This document shows, one piece after another, positions 1 to 5,993 of a DNA stretch of 16,386 bases. The notes beneath the pieces were generated by a model. The model saw only the letters and a list, made by a program, of their open reading frames with translations. It was not told the origin of the DNA and ran no database searches. The stretch comes from Acidobacteriota bacterium. GTDB lineage: Bacteria > Acidobacteriota > Vicinamibacteria > Vicinamibacterales > UBA8438. Made by a program: the position numbers and the translations under genes. Every line of letters starts with the position of its first letter. Positions within the stretch are counted from its first letter, which is position 1. The stretch lies in contig WTGR01000057.1 in assembly GCA_011523485.1 (NCBI GenBank), positions 1-16,386 on the forward strand, written 5' to 3'.

Positions 1-2
1 AC

Positions 3-119
3 ATCCTCGGGATCGTGCTGGTACAGGAGCATCGTCTGGACGAGGAATACCTGCGAAACGGTGCACACCTGTTGGACGTCACGGATTTGCTCGACCGCGC
101 GCTCCAGGCGAGGTCGTGA
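3..119 (+). CDS. C-terminal end of an unrecognised protein (5' end outside window)
   Basis: This is an open frame from the left edge that ends at TGA 117-119 and encodes 38 residues beginning ILGIVLVQEHRLDEEY and ending LLDRALQARS. Amphipathic composition and a high-GC third position look like real coding sequence. It converges on the PQQ-propeller gene with only 27 bp between the two stop codons. I do not recognise the family from this tail, so no function is proposed; the upstream contig would be needed to name it. Confidence 0.55.
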   Translation: MLGIVLVQEHRLDEEYLRNGAHLLDVTDLLDRALQARS

Positions 120-146
120 GCGGAAGAACGACCGGTCCGTTCACTG

Positions 147-920
147 CTACTCGCCCGCGGGCAACGCAAACACGAAGACGCCGCTGCCGCCCCGCGGGTT
201 GCGCTCGTCGCGAAGCAGGTCGCCGGGGAGAATCGTCGCCCAGCTCGAGCCGCCGATGGATGGGCCGGCCACGAACGCGACGAACTGCCTGCCGTCGACG
301 CCGACGATGTAGCAGGTGTCGTCGCGGTAGCGCCCGCAGCCCGTCATCCCGGCGACGATCGTCCCGTCGACGACGATCGGTCCGCTCGAGAACGTGTAAC
401 CCTCCTGGTCGCCCCCGACCGGGGTCTCCCAGCGCACCTCGCCCGTCCGGACGTCCAGCCCGACGATGTGGGCGTCGTAGGTGTTCAGGATGACCAGGTC
501 CTTGTAGACGGCCAGGCTCCGCATCTGCGCCGAGCTGCGGCGCCGCTCGTCCATCTCGCGGCGATACTCCCAGACGAAGTCGCCCGTGCGCGCGTCGAGC
601 GCCTGGACCACGTTGCCGGGGTTCGCGACGTACAGGAAGCCGTCGTGCACGATCGGGGTCGTCTGCGACACCCCGGGTTCGAGGCCCCAGGACCAGACGA
701 GCCGCAACTCGTCCACGTTGCCGCGGTCGATCTCGTCGAGCGGGCTGTACCCCCATCCGTCGAGGGTGCGCCGCCAGCTCAGCCAGTCGGCGGGGTCGGG
801 ATCCTGCAGCATCGCATCGGTGACCGGCGCGGGGTTCCGGACCTGCGCCTGGCCGGGAGACCCCGTCGCCAGCGTCATGCCGGCGTATACGCACACTGCG
901 AGCAAAGCGCGACGGCTCAT
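147..920 (-). CDS. PQQ-binding-like beta-propeller protein, internally deleted
   Basis: The 257-residue product begins with a Sec signal peptide (MSRRALLAVCVYAGMTLATG, cleavage after about residue 25 at GQA-Q), so it is secreted or periplasmic. Residues 45-200 contain PQQ-dehydrogenase-type propeller blades, with repeated patterns such as TPIVHDGFLYVA..ALDARTGDFVWEY and IVGLDVRTGEVRWETPVGG. The start is supported by AGGAG seven bases upstream of ATG. Family members of this type (quinoprotein alcohol-dehydrogenase-like) usually run to 500-700 residues. Here the text moves directly from the Cys-containing segment TGCGRYRDDTCYIVGVD to what looks like the family's C-terminal blade (GRQFVAFVAG ... 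GVFVFALP). Roughly half of the propeller, including the region that normally completes the PQQ site, is therefore missing without loss of frame. Dehydrogenase activity is unlikely; a folded partial propeller or a dying gene are both possible. Confidence 0.8.
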   Translation of the reverse strand: MSRRALLAVCVYAGMTLATGSPGQAQVRNPAPVTDAMLQDPDPADWLSWRRTLDGWGYSPLDEIDRGNVDELRLVWSWGLEPGVSQTTPIVHDGFLYVANPGNVVQALDARTGDFVWEYRREMDERRRSSAQMRSLAVYKDLVILNTYDAHIVGLDVRTGEVRWETPVGGDQEGYTFSSGPIVVDGTIVAGMTGCGRYRDDTCYIVGVDGRQFVAFVAGPSIGGSSWATILPGDLLRDERNPRGGSGVFVFALPAGE

Positions 921-951
921 GTCAATCTCCTGCGGAACGTGAGGTCATGGG

Positions 952-979
952 ATTATGCAGGAACGGGGCTGGTCGACAA
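952..979 (-). promoter_or_regulatory. candidate sigma70 promoter for the PQQ-propeller gene
   Basis: On the minus strand TTGTCG (979-974) is followed by 16 bases and CATAAT (957-952). The predicted transcription start lies about 25 bases before the ATG at 920. It occupies the 154-bp gap between the divergent propeller genes. Matched by eye only. Confidence 0.35.
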
Positions 980-1074
980 CCCGGTCGTCGCGACGCGCAG
1001 GGCCACGGCCATTGTCTGTTAGAGTGCCGCCAGGGGCGTCCGTCCCGTCCGGCCGAAGCATGGAGGACTGTGCA

Positions 1075-2982
1075 ATGCAGGTTTTCAACCGGATCCTGGC
1101 GCTTGCCGGTCTGCTGGGACTCCTCGTCGTTGTCGTCGGGACAGGCCGCGTGCACGGCACGCAGGAGCCCGGGCCCGCCCGGGAAACGATCGTCTACAGC
1201 AGCATCCAGCCGTCCAACTGGGATCTGTACCTCTTCGCCGGCCCCGGCTCGGAGCCCCGGCGGCTGACGACGGATCCGGGTCTCGACTACAACGGCGCGA
1301 TTTCTCCGGACGGGCGGTGGGTGGTGTTCACCTCCGAGCGGAGCGGCAACCCCGACCTGTACGTGCTCGACCTGGAGGGTGACGCGGAGCCGCGGCCGCT
1401 GGTCGAGAGTCCCGCGCTGGAGGACGCGGCGGCCATCTCGCCGGACGGCCGGCGGTTGCTCTTCGTCAGCACCCGGGACGGCAGCGCGGACATCTTCGCG
1501 ACCCCGTTTCGACCCTGGGACCCGTCCGCGGTCGAGGAGGCGGTGAACCTGACGCGGCACGCCGCGGGCGACTACAACCCGGCCTTCTCGCCCGACGGCA
1601 CGCGGATTCTCTTCTCGAGCAGTCGCGACACGACGGTGGCGACGAGCACCGGGGCCGGTCCCCCGGCGGCCTACCTGGCCAGCGAGCTGTACGTGATGCG
1701 GGCGGACGGGAGCGACGTGCGGCGGCTCACCCATCACGAGAGCTGGGACGGCGCGCCGGCCTGGACGCCGGACGGGCGGGAGGTCGTCTTCTACTCGCAA
1801 CGGGACGGCGACCCGCGCATCTACCGCGCCCGCGTCGATGGAATCGACGGCTCAGAGCCCGAGCCGATCTCCGCGCCCGGCGAGGCCGCGCTCTCGCCGG
1901 TCTCTGCGCCCGACGGCAGGCTCGCCTTCACGGCGCGCCGGGACGACCGCTGGACCATCCTCTCCACCCTGCCCGACGGTTCCGATCCGCGAATCGAGAG
2001 CGACACCGCCCGCGACTACTGGGCGCCGGCCTACGACCCCGACTCGGGGCGCCTGCTGGCGCACGGGCCGGGGCCGACCGATCCGGCGTCGCGGTTCGAG
2101 AGCGACGCGCCGGGGGACTTCCTGATCCACCCGCCGCTGGAGGTCGCCATGCCGGGCCGCCGCGTGTCCCTGATCGGCATCCGCGGCTATCTGCCGGCTG
2201 TCGATCCCACCTCGGGAGAGATCGCCACGAGCGAGGCGTTCGCGCGCCTCGTCGCGTCCCGGCCCGACGGCACGCGCAAGCGCGTGGTCTTCGACCTCGC
2301 GGGGGCGGATCGGTACCGCGGCCCCGACTCCGTCTGGGGGCCTTCCTGGTCGAAGGACGGCCGCTGGCTGGCGTTCGCCGTCGGGCCGCCGTTCGCTTCC
2401 GGCAACGTGGATGTGGATATCTGGAAGATCGGCGCCCGGGGCGGCGAGGCAGTGAACGTGACGCCGGACTCGGAGTCCAACGACGCGTTCCCCGACTTCT
2501 CGCCCGACGGCCGGCGCCTCGTCTTTCGCAGCATGCGCGACGGCAACGCCGAGATCTACGTGATGAACGCGGACGGCACCGGCGTGCAGCGACTGACGCA
2601 CCACGAGGCGACCGACACGATGCCCGCGTTCTCGTCCACGGGCGACCGCGTCGCGTTCACGTCGCTGCGGGACGGGAACTTCGAGCTGTACACCATCACG
2701 TTCGACGCGGCCGGCCGGCCGGGTGCGCCCGAACGCCTCACCCGGAGCCCCGGCCACGACATGCACCCCCGGTTCTCGCCGGACGACGAATGGGTGCTCT
2801 TCACGTCCCAGCGCGGCGAGTTCAGCGACGAGCTGCCGCTGTTGCGGGTCGTCTTCCAGCCGCAGCCGTACGGCGAGCTGCACGCCATCCGCCCGTCGGA
2901 CCGGACCGTGGTCCGGCTGACTCACAACAAGTGGGAGGACGGCCCGACGGCGTGGGTCAGGGGCGTGCCCGGCCTCGACTGA
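1075..2982 (+). CDS. secreted PD40/TolB-like beta-propeller protein
   Basis: I take the ATG at 1075 because it is preceded by GGAGG (1062-1066, eight-base spacing) and opens a clear signal peptide (MQVFNRILALAGLLGLLVVV, cleavage near residue 28). The product is 635 residues. Almost the whole mature chain is PD40/WD40-like repeats of the TolB propeller type. The recurring core is SPDGR(R/W)(V/L)(V/L)F.S.RDG...IYV, with examples at about residues 75, 120, 165, 220, 480, 525 and 565. Inter-blade strands read DGSDVRRLTHHESWDGAPAW and DGTGVQRLTHHEATDTMPAF. There is no N-terminal TolB D1 domain and no tol-pal neighbour, so this is not TolB itself. Proteins of this kind are periplasmic or secreted propellers; a role in binding or in peptide/carbohydrate handling cannot be decided from sequence. 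It is divergent from the PQQ gene and convergent with the TonB receptor (21 bp between stops). Confidence 0.88.
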   Translation: MQVFNRILALAGLLGLLVVVVGTGRVHGTQEPGPARETIVYSSIQPSNWDLYLFAGPGSEPRRLTTDPGLDYNGAISPDGRWVVFTSERSGNPDLYVLDLEGDAEPRPLVESPALEDAAAISPDGRRLLFVSTRDGSADIFATPFRPWDPSAVEEAVNLTRHAAGDYNPAFSPDGTRILFSSSRDTTVATSTGAGPPAAYLASELYVMRADGSDVRRLTHHESWDGAPAWTPDGREVVFYSQRDGDPRIYRARVDGIDGSEPEPISAPGEAALSPVSAPDGRLAFTARRDDRWTILSTLPDGSDPRIESDTARDYWAPAYDPDSGRLLAHGPGPTDPASRFESDAPGDFLIHPPLEVAMPGRRVSLIGIRGYLPAVDPTSGEIATSEAFARLVASRPDGTRKRVVFDLAGADRYRGPDSVWGPSWSKDGRWLAFAVGPPFASGNVDVDIWKIGARGGEAVNVTPDSESNDAFPDFSPDGRRLVFRSMRDGNAEIYVMNADGTGVQRLTHHEATDTMPAFSSTGDRVAFTSLRDGNFELYTITFDAAGRPGAPERLTRSPGHDMHPRFSPDDEWVLFTSQRGEFSDELPLLRVVFQPQPYGELHAIRPSDRTVVRLTHNKWEDGPTAWVRGVPGLD

Positions 2983-3003
2983 CGCCCGGCGACGCGTTCC
3001 CGG

Positions 3004-5424
3004 TCAACGCAGGCCGCCACCGAGGGTGAACCCGACGTAGATCTCCCGGCCGGGCGAGGGCCGGTAGTACCGGCGGCTGAAGTGGTTGACCAGGCCCGAT
3101 GCGTTGTAGCGCTCATTGAACAGGTTGTCGATGCCCGCGAAGGGCTGCACATCGACGCCGCCCACCTGTCCGACCCATCCGAAGCGCAGGTCGACCACCG
3201 TGTAGGCCCAATTGGTTGCCGCCGCCTCGTTGGCGTTGGAGACGAAGTACTCGTCGACCCAGCGCACCGACGCGCTCGCCTGCAAGTGGAACGGCGCCGC
3301 GTAGTCGACCCCCGCGAACAGACGCCCCGGCGGCGCACCGGGCTCGCGCTTCCCCGCGTAGTCGACGCCCCCGAGCACGTATCGCCGGAAGGCGAAGTCC
3401 TGGTGGGTGTAGGCGAGCTGGGCCCCGAACCGGGCCGCGGGCCGCCAGCCCAGCGACAACTCGACGCCGTTGCGCGCGGTCTCGCCGGCATTGACGTAGT
3501 AGAGCGCAACGGCGCTGGGACGGACCGCCACTATCTGACTCAGCAGGCGCGAGCGGTAGGCGGCGACCTCGTATTGCAGCCGGGCCGGCTCGATCAGCCC
3601 GCGCACGCCGAACTCGCGGCTGCGGAGCCGCGACGGGTCCAGCTCGTGGTTGAATCCGCCCCGCTCGTCCGGCGACCGCGCGAGCTCGGCGGTGATGGGC
3701 GTCTCGTAGGCGGTCGCGAAGTTGCCGTAGACGTTCAGACCCGGCGCCACCGCCACCGTCATGCCGAGGGTGGGGCTGTGGGCGCTCATCGTGCGGCGGC
3801 CCGATTGATCGCCGTCGTCGAGCTTCCGGTCGGCCGCCCGGAAGCGGTAGTGGTCGTAGCGCGCCCCGGCCGTCAGGGTGACCCGCGGGTGGGGCGATAC
3901 GCTCAACTGGCCGAAGGGCGCCGCCGACGCCACCAGCTCCTGCTGGTCGAGGTTCAGGGCGCCGCGGTGAGCGGTGCCGCCGACGACGAACGGCGGCAGA
4001 AAGTGGTAGTCCATCCGGGTCTCGTCCTTCGACGACACGTCCACCCCGGCCGTCCACCTGAACGCGGTCGAGCCGACTTCGACCGCGCCCTGGTACGTCG
4101 AACGCAGGCCGGCCCCGCGTCGGCTCAGGTCGAGGGTGCGGTTGACGAGGGCGGTGTCCACGCGCCGGCGGACGGCCCAGACGGTGGCGTTCAGGACATG
4201 CGACTCCGAGAATCGGTGTTCGATGGTCGCCCCGCCTTGCGTCTGCAGGGCCGATTCGCCCCAGTTTTCCTTCTCGACGGTCGTGCCACCCAACCAGCGG
4301 CTTGGCTGCTGCGGGTCCTGGCCCCGCTCCGCCGCCGGCAGCCGGGGATCGGCCGCCTCCGCCGCTGACAGGTAGGACGGGTTCGCGGCGAACGGCAGAT
4401 CGTAGTGGTTGAAGACGAGGGACAGCTCGGTCCGCGGCGAGAGCGCCTGCCGCACGACCACGTTGGCCTGGCGGACCTCCGCGTGGCTGTGGCGGCGCCA
4501 GCCGTCCGTCCGGAAGCGGCTGAAACTGCCCATGAACCGCGTGCCGCGGTCGTTGCGGCCGTCGACCCGGAGCTGCTGTCGCTGGTAGCCGTAGCTGCCC
4601 CACTGCAGGTCGGGGCGGAGCGTCAGCCGCCGCGTCGGATCGATCTCGGTGACCAGGTTGATCACGCCGCCGGCGGCGTTCCCGTACAGGACCGAGCTCG
4701 GGCCGCGGATGACCTCGATACGCCGCACCGACCCGAGGTCGACGCTGCCCGGCTCGGTGGTCCCGTCGGTGGTCGTCAGCGGAATCCCGTCCTGGACGAC
4801 GGCCAATCCGCGGATGCCGAGCATGGGCTCGGAGGGCGGGGCGCGGACGCTCAGCGCGATGCCGCCGGTCAGCCCGTAGTCGCGCCGGTTCTGGACGGTC
4901 AGCCCCGGCACGCCGCGCAGCGCCTCGTCGAGCGACGCCTTCCGCTCGGTGAAGCCGAGCGCCTCGGACCCCAGCACCGCCACCGCGTTGGCCACGTCGT
5001 CGAGGCCCTGCTCCGACCGCGTCACGGTGACGGTCTCGGCCAGCGGCGCGATGGTCAGGGTGAAGTCGACAGTCGTCTCCGCTCCCGCGACCCGCGCTGG
5101 CTGCGGGTCGGCGCGGAACCCGGGCAGGAAGACGGATACGTCGTAGTCTCCCGCGGGCAGCCGCGCGATCTCGTAGTCGCCGTCCTCGCTGGTCACCGCG
5201 CTGCGCGCCAGGCCGGTCGCGGCATGCCGCGCGGTGACGGTCACGCCGGGCAGCAGGCCGCCCACCTGGTCGCTGACGATCCCCCAGATCGACCCGGCGT
5301 CGTCCTGCGCGGCCGCCGGCCCGATACCGGCAAGGAGGCACAGCACACCGAGGCAGGCAATCCGGAAGCCGTTGTCCCCGGCGACACGGACCACCGTCGG
5401 TCTACCGGCCTCGTCGCGGATCAT
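3004..5424 (-). CDS. TonB-dependent outer-membrane receptor with carboxypeptidase-regulatory-like domain
   Basis: The product is about 806 residues from ATG 5424. It has a hydrophobic signal segment (FRIACLGVLCLLAGIGPAAA, ending in AQ), then a CarboxypepD_reg-like beta-sandwich (IWGIVSDQVGGLLPGVTVTA ... GDYEIARLPAGDYDVSVFLP). A TonB-box-like ETVTVTRSEQ and a plug domain follow (LDEALRGVPGLTVQNR, GIRGLAVVQDGIPL, RRIEVIRGPSSVLYGNAAGG), then the 22-strand barrel with C-terminal signature PFAGIDNLFNERYNAS and terminal strand EIYVGFTLGGGLR. The plug resembles the FecA-like iron/siderophore receptor group, but the substrate cannot be fixed; no ferric-uptake genes are adjacent. The start is uncertain: a GTG at 5445 is also open, but residues from there through MIRDEAGR look like the tail of a relic RND gene, and a GTG at 5394 would give a cleaner signal peptide (MVRVAGDNGFRIACLG). 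None of the three has a good Shine-Dalgarno. Confidence 0.9.
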   Translation of the reverse strand: MIRDEAGRPTVVRVAGDNGFRIACLGVLCLLAGIGPAAAQDDAGSIWGIVSDQVGGLLPGVTVTARHAATGLARSAVTSEDGDYEIARLPAGDYDVSVFLPGFRADPQPARVAGAETTVDFTLTIAPLAETVTVTRSEQGLDDVANAVAVLGSEALGFTERKASLDEALRGVPGLTVQNRRDYGLTGGIALSVRAPPSEPMLGIRGLAVVQDGIPLTTTDGTTEPGSVDLGSVRRIEVIRGPSSVLYGNAAGGVINLVTEIDPTRRLTLRPDLQWGSYGYQRQQLRVDGRNDRGTRFMGSFSRFRTDGWRRHSHAEVRQANVVVRQALSPRTELSLVFNHYDLPFAANPSYLSAAEAADPRLPAAERGQDPQQPSRWLGGTTVEKENWGESALQTQGGATIEHRFSESHVLNATVWAVRRRVDTALVNRTLDLSRRGAGLRSTYQGAVEVGSTAFRWTAGVDVSSKDETRMDYHFLPPFVVGGTAHRGALNLDQQELVASAAPFGQLSVSPHPRVTLTAGARYDHYRFRAADRKLDDGDQSGRRTMSAHSPTLGMTVAVAPGLNVYGNFATAYETPITAELARSPDERGGFNHELDPSRLRSREFGVRGLIEPARLQYEVAAYRSRLLSQIVAVRPSAVALYYVNAGETARNGVELSLGWRPAARFGAQLAYTHQDFAFRRYVLGGVDYAGKREPGAPPGRLFAGVDYAAPFHLQASASVRWVDEYFVSNANEAAATNWAYTVVDLRFGWVGQVGGVDVQPFAGIDNLFNERYNASGLVNHFSRRYYRPSPGREIYVGFTLGGGLR

Positions 5425-5591
5425 GTACGGCGTTGGGACCCACACCAGCGTGGCGGGTCACAAACAGTACCCCGAAACCGAAACGACCGCCATCGGCGCA
5501 TGAAGGAGGCGTCGGGGCTCCTGCTCCGCATCGGCGGCGCAAGGCCGATGGAGGTGGTGAGCGACGTCAGCAGGATCGGCTGGAAAGCCGT
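5395..5591 (-). pseudogene. frameshifted C-terminal relic of an RND efflux-pump gene
   Basis: Minus-strand translation in successive frames recovers the conserved last quarter of AcrB/HAE-type RND permeases. 5588-5499 reads AFQPILLTSLTTSIGLAP and continues to DASFM. A shifted frame at 5496-5480 reads PMAV. A further shift gives FGVLFVT (5476-5456), and a last shift gives ATLVWVPTPYMIRDEAGR (5454-5401). In intact pumps these four pieces are contiguous: F(R)PILLTSLTT.GLAP, then IPMAVSL.FGVLFAT, then TLVLVP.LY.I. At least three frame breaks and no upstream pump sequence mark this as a dead fragment. The final piece is in the same frame as the TonB receptor and forms the apparent N-terminal extension of that ORF. 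The identification rests on recalled family motifs, not on an alignment. Confidence 0.72.
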
Positions 5592-5595
5592 GGAC

Positions 5596-5629
5596 GCCGG
5601 CCTCGCGCGCCGCGCGCGCCCAGGCCGGC
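5596..5629. repeat. very GC-rich inverted repeat (possible bidirectional terminator)
   Basis: GCCGGCCT (5596-5603) pairs with AGGCCGGC (5622-5629), and CGCGCG (5604-5609) pairs with CGCGCG (5613-5618), leaving a three-base loop and a CCC bulge. The stem separates the RND relic/receptor (minus) from the DUF1330 operon (plus). There is no T-run, so intrinsic termination is uncertain; it may be a structural element or a boundary of the lost RND sequence. Confidence 0.5.
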
Positions 5630-5652
5630 CGTCTCTAAATCCGCCGGTCGGG

Positions 5653-5658
5653 TAGAAT
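5653..5658 (+). promoter_or_regulatory. candidate -10 box (TAGAAT) for the DUF1330-transporter operon
   Basis: TAGAAT lies 38 bases before the GTG at 5697, which would give a leader of about 32 bases. No convincing -35 is visible. The same TAGAAT hexamer recurs upstream of two minus-strand genes in this window (11154-11159 and 15524-15529), which supports its use as a -10. Confidence 0.4.
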
Positions 5659-5696
5659 TCGTCACACCGAAACCCGCTTGATGGGAGGAAGAGGTA

Positions 5697-5984
5697 GTGG
5701 CTGGATACGCGCTGATAGACGTGGAGATAACCGACCAGGCGGCCTTCGACGAGTTTCGCGATCGGGCGCCGGCGGTCGTGGAGGCTCACGGCGGCAGGTT
5801 CCTGGTGCGCGGCGGCGCGGCGGAGGTCGTACAGGGGGACTGGACGCCGCATCGTGTCATCGTCATAGAGTTCGAGAGCGTCGAGCGGGCGAAATCGTGG
5901 TGGAGCTCCGCGGCCCACAGCGAGCTCCGAGCGATGGCCGACAGGTGCTCGAATACGACCACCACGATAGTCGAGGGCGTCTGA
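5697..5984 (+). CDS. DUF1330 family small protein
   Basis: The product is 95 residues from GTG 5697, with GGAGG at 5684-5688 (eight-base spacing) deciding the start. The pattern is that of DUF1330, a dimeric alpha/beta-barrel (ferredoxin-like) fold: an opening beta strand MAGYALIDVEITDQ, the helix AFDEFRDRAPAVVEAHGGRF, the central strand DWTPHRVIVIEFESVERAKS, and the end WWSSAAHSELRAMADR. The biochemical role of the family is not firmly established. It is the first gene of a tight operon (nine bases to the next start) with two transporters, so it probably acts on or near whatever they carry. Confidence 0.87.
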   Translation: MAGYALIDVEITDQAAFDEFRDRAPAVVEAHGGRFLVRGGAAEVVQGDWTPHRVIVIEFESVERAKSWWSSAAHSELRAMADRCSNTTTTIVEGV

Positions 5985-5993
5985 CGCGACAGG

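Noticed and set aside
1075..2982. calling the PD40 protein tolB
   Set aside because: It lacks the TolB N-terminal domain and the tol-pal neighbourhood, and has many more repeats than the six-bladed TolB.
3113..5341. 742-codon minus-strand frame inside the TonB receptor
   Set aside because: It is a second frame of the same strand with a low-complexity Arg/Ala/Gly product; the receptor frame has full domain content.
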